Assembly (NCBI GenBank): GCA_021792975.1 | Contig: JAJYTR010000010.1 | Location: 1-41,113 of the forward strand | Origin: Pseudomonadota bacterium | Lineage (GTDB): Bacteria; Pseudomonadota; Gammaproteobacteria; Xanthomonadales; Rhodanobacteraceae | DNA: 41,113 nucleotides | Direction of reading: 5' to 3' | In this document: piece by piece, positions 29,279-39,476 of the stretch | Layout: each line of letters begins with the position of its first letter | Position numbering within the stretch: the stretch's first letter is position 1 | The notes under the pieces: generated by a model | Told to the model about the DNA's origin: nothing | Seen by the model: only the letters and a program-made list of their open reading frames with translations | Database searches by the model: none | Translations under genes and position numbers: made by a program

Positions 29279-30052
29279 TCAGCGCACCAGCGGTCGCTGG
29301 CTGGCCTCGATGAAGCGCGACATCAGCGCCACATCCGCGCTGTCCTGCGCCAGTTCATCCAGGCGCGCGCGCGCTTCGGCGAGACTGAGACCCGACATGT
29401 ACAGCGCCCGGTAGGCGCGCTTGATCACGGCGATGCGCGTGCCGTCGAACCCGCGGCGCTTCAGCCCCTCGATGTTGACCCCGCGCGGCTCGGCGAATTG
29501 CCCAGCCACGTAACAGAACGGCGGCACGTCGCGGTTGATCGCGGCGTACATGGCGGCGAAGGCGTGCGCGCCGATGCGACAGAACTGGTGCAGTCCGGCG
29601 AAGCCGCCCATGATGACGTGGTCGCCAACCTCGACGTGCCCCGCCAGCGTGACGTTGTTGGCCAGCACGGTGTGGTCGCCCACTACGCAGTCGTGCGCGA
29701 TATGCACGTAGGCCATGATCCAGTTGTCGTCGCCGACGCGCGTGACGCCGCCGCCTTCGCGCGTGCCGCGGTTGATGGTCGCGTACTCGCGGATGGTGTT
29801 GCCGGCGCCGATCACCAGCTCGGTACGTTCACCGGCGTACTTCTTGTCCTGCGGCGCGCCGCCGATGGCCGCGAAGGCGGCGATGCGGTTGCCCGGTCCG
29901 ATGCGCGCAGGACCCTCGATGACCACGTGCGGACCGATGATGCAGCCGGCTCCGATCTCGACTTCGGGACCGATGATGCTGTAGGGACCGACTTCGACGT
30001 CCGCGGCCAGACGCGCACCACGATCGACCAGGGCGGTGGCGTGCACGCTCAC
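29279..30052 (-). CDS. lpxA: UDP-N-acetylglucosamine acyltransferase
   Basis: This 257-residue (E. coli 262) trimeric left-handed beta-helix protein adds a 3-hydroxyacyl chain from acyl-ACP to UDP-GlcNAc, the first step of lipid A synthesis. Hexapeptide repeats run from [10 protein letters not shown] to about residue 190. The catalytic His is H120 in HIAHDC (E. coli H125), and HQFC places H155 (E. coli H160). The position equivalent to the E. coli acyl ruler G173 is M168, as in the C10-specific Pseudomonas aeruginosa enzyme. The GTG at 30052 was chosen because it overlaps the fabZ TGA (GTGA) and fits family length. Confidence 0.95.
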   Translation of the reverse strand: MSVHATALVDRGARLAADVEVGPYSIIGPEVEIGAGCIIGPHVVIEGPARIGPGNRIAAFAAIGGAPQDKKYAGERTELVIGAGNTIREYATINRGTREGGGVTRVGDDNWIMAYVHIAHDCVVGDHTVLANNVTLAGHVEVGDHVIMGGFAGLHQFCRIGAHAFAAMYAAINRDVPPFCYVAGQFAEPRGVNIEGLKRRGFDGTRIAVIKRAYRALYMSGLSLAEARARLDELAQDSADVALMSRFIEASQRPLVR

Positions 30053-30513
30053 GCCGCACGGCCCGCGCACATCAGCTCACAACTGGCCACCTCGTGGTCG
30101 CCCACGCGGGCGCTGGCCTCGAACAGGCCCATCCCGCGCAGCATGCGCCGGAGCGTGACGTGCAGGTCGAGGCGGTCGCCTGGCCCGACGGTGCGGTTGA
30201 AGCGCGCCTTGTCCACTTTCACGAGATAATAGAGATCGTCGCCGCGGCCGCCGTCCGCACCGCCGCGCGAGAGGCCCACCAGCAGGCCCGACGCCTGTGC
30301 CAGCGCCTCGATGATGAGCACGCCCGGCATTACCGGATGACCAGGAAAGTGGCCCTGGAAATAGGGTTCGTTGACGCTGACGTTCTTCAGCGCATGGATG
30401 TGCACGCCCGGTTCCAGCGCCAGCACCCGGTCCACCAGCAGGAACGGATAGCGGTGCGGCAGCAGCCTCTGGATGGTCTCGATATCCACCGGCAGGGTGA
30501 CGGCGGTGCTCAT
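30049..30513 (-). CDS. fabZ: 3-hydroxyacyl-ACP dehydratase FabZ
   Basis: This 154-residue hot-dog-fold enzyme dehydrates (3R)-hydroxyacyl-ACP in fatty acid elongation. It begins with [20 protein letters not shown] and has the active-site stretch [20 protein letters not shown] holding the catalytic His and Glu. It shares the hydroxyacyl-ACP pool with LpxA and LpxD, which flank it. The ATG at 30513 overlaps the lpxD stop (ATGA), and its own TGA overlaps the lpxA GTG, so all three are translationally linked. Confidence 0.96.
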   Translation of the reverse strand: MSTAVTLPVDIETIQRLLPHRYPFLLVDRVLALEPGVHIHALKNVSVNEPYFQGHFPGHPVMPGVLIIEALAQASGLLVGLSRGGADGGRGDDLYYLVKVDKARFNRTVGPGDRLDLHVTLRRMLRGMGLFEASARVGDHEVASCELMCAGRAA

Positions 30514-31544
30514 GGACGCGGTCCTTTTTCCAACGCGGCCAGCCGGCGCGCGATGTCGTCGAGTTGCCTGATGCGCACGGTATTGCGTCGCCACAGGCGG
30601 TTCTCCTGCAGCGGTGCACCCGAGGAGTATTCGCCGGGCTCACGGATCGAGTGGGTCACCAGGCTCATGGCGGTGATCGTAACGCGATCGCAAACTTGCA
30701 GGTGACCCAGCACGCCGGCGCCGCCGCCGATCAGGCAGTGGCGACCGATGTGCGCGCTGCCGGCCACCGCGGCGCAGCCCGCCATGGCGGTGTGCGCGCC
30801 GATGTGCACGTTGTGGGCGATCTGAATCTGGTTGTCGAGCCGCACGTCCTCCTCGAGCACGGTGTCCTCGAGCGCGCCGCGGTCGATGGTGGTGTTGGCA
30901 CCGATCTCGCAGTCGTCGCCGATCCGCACGCCGCCCAGCTGGGGCACCTTTTCCCACTGCATGCCGGCCCAGGCCAGGCCGAAGCCGTCGCTGCCCAGCA
31001 CGGCGCCGGGATGGATGCGCACGCGCGCGCCCAGGTGCACGCGCAGCGCCAGCGTCACCCGCGCCACCAGGTACGACTGCGGGCCGACCGTGCAGTCCGG
31101 TCCGATCACGCACTGCGGTCCGATCACCGCGCCGGCGCAGACGCGGGAACCGGCGGCCACGAAGCATTGCGCGCCGATGCTGGCGCCGGCCTCGATCACC
31201 GCGCCGGGCTCCACGACGGCGCTGGCGCTCACCCCGGGTGCCGGCGCAGGCAGGCGTTCGAACAGCGCCGCGATGCGCGCGAACGCCAGATAGGCGTCGG
31301 CAGCGACCAGCGCCGCCGCCGGACAGTTTTCCGCGCTGGCGGCATCCAGCACCACGGCACCCGCGCGCGTGCCGGCCAGCTGCGCCGCATAGCGGGGATT
31401 GGCCAGGAATGCCAGTTGGCTGGGGCCGGCACCGGCCAGCGTGCCCACCCCGTCGATACGACGCGCACCTTCGCCGCGCAGGGTCAGGCCGAAACGCCGC
31501 GCCAGCTCATCCAGACGGTAGCCGTCGGCGCCCGCAGCGGTCAT
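30510..31544 (-). CDS. lpxD: UDP-3-O-(3-hydroxyacyl)glucosamine N-acyltransferase
   Basis: This 344-residue (E. coli 341) enzyme adds the second, N-linked hydroxyacyl chain in lipid A synthesis. An N-terminal uridine-binding domain (LAFLANPRYAAQL) is followed by a left-handed beta-helix of hexapeptide repeats. The catalytic His region is QIAHNVHIGAHTAMAG. GSDGFGLAW and SLVTHSIREPGEYSSG are typical LpxD sequences, and the C-terminal helix is LDDIARRLAALEK. It starts 9 bases after bamA; the skp gene often found between the two is missing. Confidence 0.96.
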   Translation of the reverse strand: MTAAGADGYRLDELARRFGLTLRGEGARRIDGVGTLAGAGPSQLAFLANPRYAAQLAGTRAGAVVLDAASAENCPAAALVAADAYLAFARIAALFERLPAPAPGVSASAVVEPGAVIEAGASIGAQCFVAAGSRVCAGAVIGPQCVIGPDCTVGPQSYLVARVTLALRVHLGARVRIHPGAVLGSDGFGLAWAGMQWEKVPQLGGVRIGDDCEIGANTTIDRGALEDTVLEEDVRLDNQIQIAHNVHIGAHTAMAGCAAVAGSAHIGRHCLIGGGAGVLGHLQVCDRVTITAMSLVTHSIREPGEYSSGAPLQENRLWRRNTVRIRQLDDIARRLAALEKGPRP

Positions 31545-31553
31545 GTGCCGGCC

Positions 31554-33863
31554 TCAGAACGCGGTTCCGAAAGTGAACTGCAGATGATTGATATAGGGCG
31601 CATCCGCAGGGCTGTAATGGATCGGGAAGGCGTAGCTGATGTTGATCGGACCGATCGGCGCGCGCCACTGCAACCCGATGCCCGCCGACGATGCCAGTCC
31701 GCCCCAGTGGAACTGGCTGTAAGTGGAGAACACGTTGCCCATGTCGTAGAACAGCGCCACGCGCGCGGTATTGCTGTTTTTGAGGAAGGGCAGCGGCAGG
31801 AACAGGTTGGCGCTGCCGAGCACCTTGAAGGCGCCGCCGATGGGCTGCGCATTGTAGTAGCCCGGCACGACCTCCTTGGGCCCCAGCGTGTCGTACTGGA
31901 ATCCGCGCACGTCGGTCACGCCGCCGGCGTAATAGTTTTTCCAGAACGGAAACGCGAGATTGGAACTCTTGCCGTAGGTATTGCCGTAACCGACGCTGGC
32001 GGAAAGGCCGAGCACGAAGCCCTTGGGCAGTGGGAAGTAGTTGCTGCTCTGCGCCGAGAGTTTGTAGTACTCGACCGTGGAGCCCGGCATGGCGATTTCC
32101 GCGCCGATGTACTGCAGGCCGCCGGTGCTGGGGGTGAAATACTGGTTGCGGGTGTCGTGCGCGTAGGAGATGGTGGTCGTCCACGCGTGGATGGTCTTGT
32201 GGCCGACCTGGTTCTGGTAGTCGATCAGCGACTGCGGGGTGATGCTGGGGAAGACGTTGATGTAGTTGCTGCTGAGTCCGACGCCGAGGTTGATGGTGTC
32301 GGTCTCGGTGATCGGAATGCCGATGTAGGTGCTGAACGCCTTGGTGTTGTAGAGATATGAGGCGATGCCGGCCTGGCCCTGGTTGAGTTCGGTGTAACTG
32401 AGGTCGTAGCCCAGGCTGATGCCGTTCTCGGTGAAATAGGGGTCGAGGTAGCTGAAGACGTAGGACTTCAGATAGCTGCTCTGCTGGACTTGCGCCGAGA
32501 TCTGCTTGCCGGTGCCGAGGAAGTTGCGCTCGGACACCGACACGCTGCCGATCAGGCCGGTGATCTGCGCGTAGCCCAGGCCGAACTGCAGCGCACCCGA
32601 GGGTTCCTCCTTGACCTTGACCAGCAGGTCCACCTGGTCGGTGCTGCCGGGTACGCGCTCGTTCTTGATCTCGACCTTGGAGAAGAAGCCCAGTCGCTGC
32701 AGACGGACCTTGGAGCGGTCGATGGCCGCCTGTGAATACCAGCCGCCCTCGAACTGGCGCATCTCGCGTCGCAGCACCAGATCCTCGGTGCTGGTGTTGC
32801 CCTGGAAGATGATGCGGCGCACGTACACCCGCGGGCCGGGCTCGATGAAAAAGGTGAGTTCGACCGTGTGGTTCGCACGGTCCAGCTTGGGTACGGGCGT
32901 GACCTTGGCGAAGGCATAACCGACGTTGGCCAGCAGTGCCGTGATGGCCTTGCTGGTGAACTCGGCCTTGGCGCGCGAGAAGGTGTCGCCCCGCTTGAGC
33001 AGCACCAGCCGCATCAGCGCGTCCTCGGGCAGCACCAGCTTGCCCAGCAGCTTGATGCCGGAGATCTTGTACAGGTGGCCTTCGGTCATGTTGGCCGTGA
33101 TGTACATCTTCTCCTTGTTGGGGCTCATGGTGACCTGCGCGGAGTTGATCTGGAAGTTGGCGTAGCCGCGATCCAGGTAGAAGTTCTGCAGGCGGTCGAG
33201 ATCGCCGGAGAGCTTCTCGCGCGAGTACTGGTCGTCGTTGGTGTACCAGGACGTCCAGTTGGGCGTGTTGAGTTCCCAGTTGTCGCGGATCTTGCCGGAG
33301 CTGAAGGTCTTGTTGCCCACCAGGTTGATCTGCTGGATGCGCGCGGCCTTGCCCTCGCGGATCTCGATGTCGATGGCGACACGGTTGCGGTCCAGCCGGG
33401 TGACATGCGGCTCGATGCTGACGTTGTACTTGCCGCGGTTGTAGTACTGGCGGGTCAGTTCCTGCTGCACGCGGTCCAGCGCCAGGCGGTCGAAGGTGTC
33501 GCCCTGCGCCAGTCCGATCTCCTTGAGACCCTTGAGCAGTTCGTCGGTCTTGATGTCCTTGTTGCCGCGGATGTCCAGCTTGGCGATGGTGGGACGCTCG
33601 GTCACCTGGATCACCAGCACGTCACCCTGGCGCTCCAGCGCCACGTCGCTGAAGAAGCCGGTGGCGAACAGGGCTTTGATGGTCTGCTTGGCGCGCTCGG
33701 ACGTCAGCGTCTCGCCCTTTTCCACGGGCAGGTAGCTGAACACCGTGCCGGGCGCGATGCGCTGCAGGCCGTCCACGCGGATGCCCGAGACCACGAATGG
33801 CTCGAATGCGCGGGCCTTGGCCACGAAGCAGGCAAGCAGGATCAGGGCGGCGATACGCTTCAT
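31554..33863 (-). CDS. bamA: Outer membrane protein assembly factor BamA
   Basis: This 769-residue Omp85 protein folds and inserts beta-barrel proteins into the outer membrane. A signal peptide ends at ARA (residue 19). Five POTRA repeats follow: FVVSGIRVDGLQRI, IAKLDIRGNKDI, IQQINLVGNKTF, ISGIKLLGKLVL and VRRIIFQGNTST mark their starts. The C-terminal 16-strand barrel includes the loop-6 signature VRGFQYD and ends in the aromatic beta-signal QFTFGTAF. The ATG at 33863 is the family start; the frame is open far upstream but is not protein-like there. It follows rseP by 68 bases, the largest gap in the cluster, which may hold an internal promoter. Confidence 0.97.
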   Translation of the reverse strand: MKRIAALILLACFVAKARAFEPFVVSGIRVDGLQRIAPGTVFSYLPVEKGETLTSERAKQTIKALFATGFFSDVALERQGDVLVIQVTERPTIAKLDIRGNKDIKTDELLKGLKEIGLAQGDTFDRLALDRVQQELTRQYYNRGKYNVSIEPHVTRLDRNRVAIDIEIREGKAARIQQINLVGNKTFSSGKIRDNWELNTPNWTSWYTNDDQYSREKLSGDLDRLQNFYLDRGYANFQINSAQVTMSPNKEKMYITANMTEGHLYKISGIKLLGKLVLPEDALMRLVLLKRGDTFSRAKAEFTSKAITALLANVGYAFAKVTPVPKLDRANHTVELTFFIEPGPRVYVRRIIFQGNTSTEDLVLRREMRQFEGGWYSQAAIDRSKVRLQRLGFFSKVEIKNERVPGSTDQVDLLVKVKEEPSGALQFGLGYAQITGLIGSVSVSERNFLGTGKQISAQVQQSSYLKSYVFSYLDPYFTENGISLGYDLSYTELNQGQAGIASYLYNTKAFSTYIGIPITETDTINLGVGLSSNYINVFPSITPQSLIDYQNQVGHKTIHAWTTTISYAHDTRNQYFTPSTGGLQYIGAEIAMPGSTVEYYKLSAQSSNYFPLPKGFVLGLSASVGYGNTYGKSSNLAFPFWKNYYAGGVTDVRGFQYDTLGPKEVVPGYYNAQPIGGAFKVLGSANLFLPLPFLKNSNTARVALFYDMGNVFSTYSQFHWGGLASSAGIGLQWRAPIGPINISYAFPIHYSPADAPYINHLQFTFGTAF

Positions 33864-33931
33864 AGGGGTTCCGGTGGGTGAGTCGATCGCGGCGGGCGCC
33901 GCCGCGGGGACGGAAGCCGCGCGGCGATTGT

Positions 33932-35287
33932 TCAGGAAAACAGCCGCAGCAGGTCGTTGTAGAAGGCCAGCCCCATCAGCGCGACCAGCAGAGCCATGCC
34001 CAGGTACTGGCCTGCGGCCATCACCCGGGCACTGACCGGACCGCCTTTGACCAGCTCGATAAGGTAATACACGAGGTGGCCACCGTCCAAGATCGGGATG
34101 GGCAGCAGGTTCATCACCGCCAGGCTCAGCGAGATGATGCCGAGGAAGTAGAGGAACCAGGCCGGCCCCTGGTCGGCCGATCGGTTGGCGTACTGCGCGA
34201 TCGAAATCGGACCGGAGATGTTCTGCAGCGACGATTGCCCGCTGAGCATGCGCGCCAGCATGTCCACCGTCTGCGCGGTGAGCCGCCAAGTTTCGGCGAA
34301 CGCCTGCGGGATCGCGGCCAGCGGGCCGGCGCGCCGCACGGTGTCGTAGCGCGCCTCGTAGGGCGCGGGCGCGACGCCCAGCAGCCAGGCCGGCCGGCCG
34401 TCGGCGCCGGTGGTCAGGCGTGGATGGGTGTCGAAACGCAGCATACGCCCCGTGCGTTCGACCGCCACCGTCAGCGTGCGCCCCGGACCGGCATCCGCAT
34501 GCACCAGCCGCACCAGGTCTTCCCAACTGTTCACGGGCCGGCCGTCGATGTCGACCACGCGGTCGCCCGGCCGCAGGCCGGCTGCCGCCGCGGCGCTGCC
34601 GGGCAGGATTTTCCCGAGCACCGCGGGGATCATCATCTGCCGCGGCACCAGGCCGATGCGCTGCAGGGCCTGTGCCTCGTCAAGCCTGGCGGGAATTGCC
34701 TGCAGCGGCAGCGTCAGCGTCCGCGTGCGGCCGGCGGGCGTGCGCACCTGCACCGCGGTCGGCGCGCGCGCCCCGACCACGCCGGCCAGCGCCAGCGTGG
34801 CACCGCTCCAGGACTGCACTGGGGTGCCGCCGACGCGCAGCAGGCGGTCGCCCGCCTGCAGGCCCGCCTGCGCGGCCAGTCCCTGCGCAGCGCCGACAAT
34901 CGGCAGGTAGTCGGGCTTGCCGACCACCAGCATGGCCCAGAATGCCGCCACCGCGAAGATGAAGTTGAACACCGGTCCCGCGGCGACGATGGCCATGCGC
35001 GCCAGTACCGGCTTGCCGGTGAACTCCTGCGTGCGCTCGCCGGCGGGCACCTCGTCCTCGCGAGCGTCCAGCATCCTGACGTAGCCGCCCAGCGGGATGG
35101 CGGCGATGACGTATTCGGTGCCATTGCGCGCGGTGTGCTTCCACAGCGGCTTGCCGAAGCCGATCGAGAAGCGCAGCACCTTCACCCCCATGCGCCGCGC
35201 CACCCAGTAATGGCCGAACTCGTGGAAGGTGATCAGCAGCCCCAGTGTCACCGCCAGCCACCAGATGGAACCGAGCAATTCGTTCAT
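33932..35287 (-). CDS. rseP: Site-2 protease RseP (regulated intramembrane metalloprotease)
   Basis: This 451-residue (E. coli 450) inner-membrane zinc protease cuts the anti-sigma factor RseA within the membrane in the sigma-E envelope stress response, and also clears signal-peptide remnants. HEFGH (H22-E23-x-x-H26) sits in the first membrane helix. Two PDZ domains follow (around AQAGLQAGDRLLRVGG and AAAAGLRPGDRVVDIDG). The third zinc ligand is in NLLPIPILDGGHL. It is positioned between dxr and bamA, as in many gammaproteobacteria, so envelope stress sensing and outer-membrane assembly are linked genetically. Confidence 0.97.
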   Translation of the reverse strand: MNELLGSIWWLAVTLGLLITFHEFGHYWVARRMGVKVLRFSIGFGKPLWKHTARNGTEYVIAAIPLGGYVRMLDAREDEVPAGERTQEFTGKPVLARMAIVAAGPVFNFIFAVAAFWAMLVVGKPDYLPIVGAAQGLAAQAGLQAGDRLLRVGGTPVQSWSGATLALAGVVGARAPTAVQVRTPAGRTRTLTLPLQAIPARLDEAQALQRIGLVPRQMMIPAVLGKILPGSAAAAAGLRPGDRVVDIDGRPVNSWEDLVRLVHADAGPGRTLTVAVERTGRMLRFDTHPRLTTGADGRPAWLLGVAPAPYEARYDTVRRAGPLAAIPQAFAETWRLTAQTVDMLARMLSGQSSLQNISGPISIAQYANRSADQGPAWFLYFLGIISLSLAVMNLLPIPILDGGHLVYYLIELVKGGPVSARVMAAGQYLGMALLVALMGLAFYNDLLRLFS

Positions 35288-35297
35288 GCGGGGCGCT

Positions 35298-36491
35298 TCA
35301 GCAGCACATTCCGGCCAGCATAGCGCGCGCCTTCATACGGGCGGTTAAGTCGCGGTGAACCAGTGTTTCCGCGTCCCGCAACGGCTGCCCTGGCAGGCTG
35401 TCGAGCACGGCTTCGATGAGATCGGGGATGCCGGGAAAGGGCAGGGTGCCGGCCAGGAAGGCCTGCACCGCCACTTCGTTGGCGGCGTTCAGGAGGGCCG
35501 GCACGTCGCCGCCTTCGCGCAGCGCCCGGTAGGCCAGGTCCAGACAGCGGAAGGTGCGCGTATCGGGCGCTTCGAACTCGAGCCGCCCGCGCGCGGCGAG
35601 GTCGAGGAACGGCACGCCCGACTCGACGCGCTGCGGCCAGGCCAACGCGTGTGCCAGCGCGGTACGCATGTCCGGATGCCCCAGTTCGGCCAGCAGCGCG
35701 CCGTCGACGTACTCGACCAGCGCGTGCACCAGACTCTGCGGGTGTACCAGTACCGCGACCTGTTCGGGGGCGGCGCCGAACAGCACGCAGGCCTCGATCA
35801 CCTCGAGGCCCTTGTTCATCAGCGTGGCCGAGTCCACCGAAATCTTGCGGCCCATGACCCAGTTGGGATGCGCGCAGGCCTGCGCGGGGGTGACCGTGGC
35901 CAGCTGCGCGCGGGTGCGGCCACGGAACGGACCGCCCGATGCGGTGAGGATCAGCCGCCGCACGCCGGCGGCGGCGAGGTCGGCGGGCCGCCCGCCCGGC
36001 AGGCACTGGAACAGCGCGTTGTGCTCGGAATCCACCGGCAGCAGTGGTCCGCCGCCGTCCTCCAGTGCGCGTCGCAGCAGCGCCCCAGCGCATACCGCGG
36101 ATTCCTTGTTGGCCAGCAGCAGGCGCTTGCCGGCGCGCGCGGCGGCCAGCGTCGAGCCCATGCCGACGGCGCCGACCACCGCCGCTAGCACCGTATCGCA
36201 CAGCCCGCCGGCGGCAGCCTGCTCCAGGGCGGCAGGGCCTGCCGCGATCTCGCAGCGCACACCGAGCGCCGCCAGTTGCCGCGCCAGCGCATCTTCCAGG
36301 GCGGGATCGGCGATGATGGCCAGTTCGGGCCGGTGCCGCGCGCACAGCGTCGCCAGTGCCTCGACGTTGCGGTATGCGGCCAGCACGCTGGCGCGGTAAC
36401 GGTCGGGATGGCGCGCGACGACATCCAGCGCGCTGCCGCCGATCGATCCGGTGGCGCCGAGCACGGCGATGCGCTGGACCGGCGCGTTCAC
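35298..36491 (-). CDS. dxr: 1-deoxy-D-xylulose 5-phosphate reductoisomerase
   Basis: This 397-residue (E. coli 398) NADPH enzyme makes 2-C-methyl-D-erythritol 4-phosphate, the committed step of the MEP isoprenoid pathway. It carries the Rossmann motif GATGSIG (12-18), [10 protein letters not shown], the metal-binding [44 protein letters not shown] and [12 protein letters not shown]. The GTG start at 36491 overlaps the cdsA stop (GTGA). Its product feeds undecaprenyl pyrophosphate made by UppS from the same cluster. Confidence 0.96.
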   Translation of the reverse strand: MNAPVQRIAVLGATGSIGGSALDVVARHPDRYRASVLAAYRNVEALATLCARHRPELAIIADPALEDALARQLAALGVRCEIAAGPAALEQAAAGGLCDTVLAAVVGAVGMGSTLAAARAGKRLLLANKESAVCAGALLRRALEDGGGPLLPVDSEHNALFQCLPGGRPADLAAAGVRRLILTASGGPFRGRTRAQLATVTPAQACAHPNWVMGRKISVDSATLMNKGLEVIEACVLFGAAPEQVAVLVHPQSLVHALVEYVDGALLAELGHPDMRTALAHALAWPQRVESGVPFLDLAARGRLEFEAPDTRTFRCLDLAYRALREGGDVPALLNAANEVAVQAFLAGTLPFPGIPDLIEAVLDSLPGQPLRDAETLVHRDLTARMKARAMLAGMCC

Positions 36492-37321
36492 AGGTGCAGC
36501 CACAGCTTCAGCAGCACGAATGCGGGTGCCGCGGCCAGCACGCTGTCGATGCGGTCGAGCAGGCCACCGTGCCCGGGGAACATGCGGCCGGAGTCCTTCA
36601 CCGCCGCCTGGCGCTTCAGCAGGCTTTCCACCAGGTCGCCCAGGATCGAATACGCCACCGCCAGCGCGGCCATGCCCAGCAACAGCAGCAGCCGGATGCC
36701 GCGCAACTCCAGCATCCATCCGAACGCGGCGGCCAGCGCAGCGGCCAGCAGCAGGCCGCCGCCGACGCCTTCCCAGGTCTTGCCGGGGCTGATCAGCGGC
36801 GCCAGACGCGTGCGTCCGAAGCGGGTGCCGGCGAAATAGGCGCCGGTGTCGGCGGCCCAGATCAGCATCAGCGCCAGCAGTGTCCACACATGCGCGCGCA
36901 TGCCGCCGGCATGCAACGTGACCAACGCCAGCCAAGCCGGAAGCAGCGCCGGCAGCGCCAGCCCCAGCTTGATCCCGGCGTGCGCTCGCGTGGGCGAGGC
37001 CCACAGCGTGGGCCGGCACAGCCACAGCGGGGAGAGCGTCCAGCCCAGCGCGCCGGCGGCGATCACCGCGTGGCCGGCAGGCGCGGCACGCCAGAACCAC
37101 AATCCCAGGCAGGCGCCCGCCATCGCCGCCAGCAGCACGGCGCGCAGCGGGCGCAGACGCCAGCCGGCCAGCCGCGACCACTCCCACAGCGCGGCCAGCA
37201 CGATCACGCCGATGGCCAGCGCGAACAGCCAGGTCGGCGCCAGCAGGATCAGCGCGATCGCCGCCGGCGCCAGCAGCACCGCGGTCAGCGTGCGCTGGCC
37301 CAGCGGCTCAGGCGCGCGCAC
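36488..37321 (-). CDS. cdsA: Phosphatidate cytidylyltransferase (CDP-diglyceride synthase)
   Basis: This 277-residue (E. coli 285) inner-membrane enzyme makes CDP-diacylglycerol from phosphatidic acid and CTP. It has about eight membrane helices and the family signature [18 protein letters not shown] followed by [11 protein letters not shown], which holds the metal-binding aspartates. The GTG at 37321 is the best start by length; it overlaps the end of uppS by 14 bases, an unusual but plausible coupling. Later starts would cut the first membrane helix. Confidence 0.93.
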   Translation of the reverse strand: MRAPEPLGQRTLTAVLLAPAAIALILLAPTWLFALAIGVIVLAALWEWSRLAGWRLRPLRAVLLAAMAGACLGLWFWRAAPAGHAVIAAGALGWTLSPLWLCRPTLWASPTRAHAGIKLGLALPALLPAWLALVTLHAGGMRAHVWTLLALMLIWAADTGAYFAGTRFGRTRLAPLISPGKTWEGVGGGLLLAAALAAAFGWMLELRGIRLLLLLGMAALAVAYSILGDLVESLLKRQAAVKDSGRMFPGHGGLLDRIDSVLAAAPAFVLLKLWLHL

Positions 37322-38042
37322 GCAACTGGGTTCCGGTGCGTCCAAAGCGGCGCTCGCGGTGCGAGTAGGCGTCCAGCGCGGCGTCCAGCGCATGCGCGTC
37401 GAAATCGGGCCACAGCGTATCGGTGAAGTACAGCTCGGCATAGGCCAGTTGCCAGAGCAGGAAGTTGCTGATGCGGTGCTCGCCGCCGGTGCGGATCAAC
37501 AGGTCCGGCGGCGGCAGATCGGCCAGGCACAACTGCGCGGCGAGGCGGTGCTCGTCGATATCGACGGGATCCAGATCGCCGCGTACGGCCTCGAGGGCCA
37601 GCGTCCGCGCCGCCTGGGCGATGTCCCAGCGGCCGCCGTAGTTGACCGCCACGTTGAGCGCCAGTGCGGTGTTGTCCGCCGTGCGGCGCATGGCTGCCAG
37701 CATGCGCTCGCGCAGGGACGGCGCGAACGCCTCGAGGGCGCCGATGAAGCGCAGCCGCACGCTGTTCCCGTGCAGTTCTTCCACTTCGCTGTCCAGCGCG
37801 TGCAGGAACAGTTCCATCAGCGCGCCCACCTCCTCCTGCGGACGCCGCCAGTTTTCGCTGGAGAAGGCGAACAACGTCAGCACCGCGATGCCGCGTTCGC
37901 GGCACGCGCGCACGCTGGCGCGCACCGCCTTCTGGCCGGCGCGGTGCCCCATGCTGCGCGGGCGGTGCCGGCGTTCGGCCCAGCGGCCGTTGCCGTCCAT
38001 GATGATGGCCACGTGGCGCGGCAGCGTGGCGGGGGCGTTCAT
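37308..38042 (-). CDS. uppS: Undecaprenyl pyrophosphate synthase (cis-prenyltransferase)
   Basis: This 244-residue enzyme builds the C55 lipid carrier for peptidoglycan and O-antigen from farnesyl pyrophosphate and isopentenyl pyrophosphate. Conserved motifs are [13 protein letters not shown] with the metal-binding D16, [32 protein letters not shown], and the C-terminal [29 protein letters not shown]. It starts 10 bases after frr. Its product would also serve the undecaprenyl-linked GT2/GT83 pair elsewhere in this window. Confidence 0.97.
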   Translation of the reverse strand: MNAPATLPRHVAIIMDGNGRWAERRHRPRSMGHRAGQKAVRASVRACRERGIAVLTLFAFSSENWRRPQEEVGALMELFLHALDSEVEELHGNSVRLRFIGALEAFAPSLRERMLAAMRRTADNTALALNVAVNYGGRWDIAQAARTLALEAVRGDLDPVDIDEHRLAAQLCLADLPPPDLLIRTGGEHRISNFLLWQLAYAELYFTDTLWPDFDAHALDAALDAYSHRERRFGRTGTQLRARA

Positions 38043-38052
38043 CGTCCGCGCC

Positions 38053-38616
38053 TCACAGCGCCATCAGCTCGTCTTCCTTGGCCTTGACCACGCCGTCGAT
38101 GTCCCTGACGAAGCGGTCGGTGAGCTTCTGGATCTCGTCCTCGCTGTGCCGTTCGTCGTCTTCGGTGATCTTCCTGGACTTCAGCAGCTCCTTGACGTGC
38201 TGCATGGCATCGCGGCGCACGTTGCGCACGGCCACCTTGGCGCTTTCGCCCTCGTGTGCCACATGCCTGGCCAGCTCCTTGCGGCGCTCCTCGGTCAGCG
38301 GCGGCAGGTTGATGCGGATCACCGTGCCGGCGGTGGTCGGGGTGACACCGAGTTCGGAGGCCAGGATGGCCTTCTCGACGGGCCCGACCATGGTCTTTTC
38401 CCAGGGCGTGATGGTCAGCGTGCGCGCATCGGATACCACCACGGTGGCCACCTGGGACAACGGCACGTCGCTGCCGTAATAGTTGACCTTGACGGTCTCC
38501 ACCAGGGCCGTGCTGGCGCGTCCGGTGCGCAGGCGCTGCAGTTCGTGGCGCAGGGTCTCGACGCTCCTGGCCATGCGCGCCTGGGCGTCGTTCTTGATGT
38601 TGTTCAAGTCGCTCAT
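38053..38616 (-). CDS. frr: Ribosome recycling factor
   Basis: This 187-residue (E. coli 185) protein splits post-termination ribosomes with EF-G. It shows the expected three-helix-bundle and beta/alpha/beta domain sequence: [40 protein letters not shown], and the helix starting at [16 protein letters not shown]. It lies 40 bases after pyrH, the usual partner. Confidence 0.97.
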   Translation of the reverse strand: MSDLNNIKNDAQARMARSVETLRHELQRLRTGRASTALVETVKVNYYGSDVPLSQVATVVVSDARTLTITPWEKTMVGPVEKAILASELGVTPTTAGTVIRINLPPLTEERRKELARHVAHEGESAKVAVRNVRRDAMQHVKELLKSRKITEDDERHSEDEIQKLTDRFVRDIDGVVKAKEDELMAL

Positions 38617-38656
38617 GGTCGATCTCGGCGCAGGATGCCGCAGTATAAGCCGCCGC

Positions 38657-39382
38657 TCAGGCCGCAGCCCGCACCAGCGTGCCCACCGGCTCGCCGCGCA
38701 CGATGCGCATCAGATTGCCGGGACGGCTGAGGTCGTAGATGCGGATCGGCAGGTCGTGGTCGCGGCACAGCGCGAAGGCTGCGGTGTCCATCACCGCCAG
38801 CTTGCGTTCGATCACCTGGTCGTAGCTGAGCGTATCGAAGCGCTGCGCGTCACGGTGCCGGGTCGGGTCGAGGTCGTACACCCCGTCCACCTTGGTGGCT
38901 TTCAGCAACACCTGCGCGCCGATTTCCACTGCACGCAGCGCCGCGGCCGAATCGGTGGTGAAGAACGGGTTGCCGAGGCCGGCGGCGAACACGACGATGC
39001 GGCCCTTCTCGATGTGGCGCACGGCGCGGCGGCGGATGAAGTCCTCGCACACGTCGTTGATGCGGATCGCGCTCATCACCCGCACCTTGGCGCCCAGTTT
39101 CTCCAGCGCGTCCTGCAGCGCCAGCGCGTTCATCACCGTGGCCAGCATGCCCATGTGGTCGCCGGTGACCCGGTCCATGCCGGCAGCGGCCAGACCGGCG
39201 CCGCGGAAGATGTTGCCGCCGCCGATCACCACGCCGATCTGCACGCCGGCGGCGTGCACCTCGGCGATCTCGCCGGCGATGCGCGCCAGCACCTCCGGAT
39301 CGATGCCGTACTCGGCCTTGCCCAGCAGGGCCTCGCCCGAGAGTTTCAGCAGGATGCGCTGGTAGTGCGGCTGGTCGGGCAT
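38657..39382 (-). CDS. pyrH: UMP kinase
   Basis: This 241-residue (E. coli 241) amino-acid-kinase-fold enzyme phosphorylates UMP to UDP. Motifs are [13 protein letters not shown], the nucleotide/UMP site [41 protein letters not shown] and [14 protein letters not shown]. The ATG at 39382 has GAGGA 6 bases upstream. It is the first gene of the cluster that runs to rnhB. The rpsB and tsf genes that precede pyrH in most gammaproteobacteria are not here. Confidence 0.97.
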   Translation of the reverse strand: MPDQPHYQRILLKLSGEALLGKAEYGIDPEVLARIAGEIAEVHAAGVQIGVVIGGGNIFRGAGLAAAGMDRVTGDHMGMLATVMNALALQDALEKLGAKVRVMSAIRINDVCEDFIRRRAVRHIEKGRIVVFAAGLGNPFFTTDSAAALRAVEIGAQVLLKATKVDGVYDLDPTRHRDAQRFDTLSYDQVIERKLAVMDTAAFALCRDHDLPIRIYDLSRPGNLMRIVRGEPVGTLVRAAA

Positions 39383-39413
39383 GCAATCCTCGCGGCGGCG
39401 GCCGGACGCGCGC

Positions 39414-39419
39414 ATTGTA
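39414..39419 (-). promoter_or_regulatory. Candidate -10 element for pyrH and the downstream cluster
   Basis: The minus strand reads TACAAT, 31 bases upstream of the pyrH ATG. No clear -35 is seen. It could drive the envelope cluster from this end. Confidence 0.45.
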
Positions 39420-39476
39420 AACGAGCGCGACGGCCGCCGACGGCCGGATGTCCTGCACCGCGGCGGCGGTGACCGA

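Noticed and set aside
28160-30229. Open frame of 689 codons on the plus strand across lpxB and lpxA
   Set aside because: It covers two certain minus-strand genes and reads as Gln/Arg/Ala-rich noise typical of high-GC antisense frames.
31864-34526. Upstream extension of the bamA frame across rseP
   Set aside because: The frame is open by chance through the start of rseP, but the signal peptide MKRIAALILLACFVAKARA fixes the bamA start at 33863.
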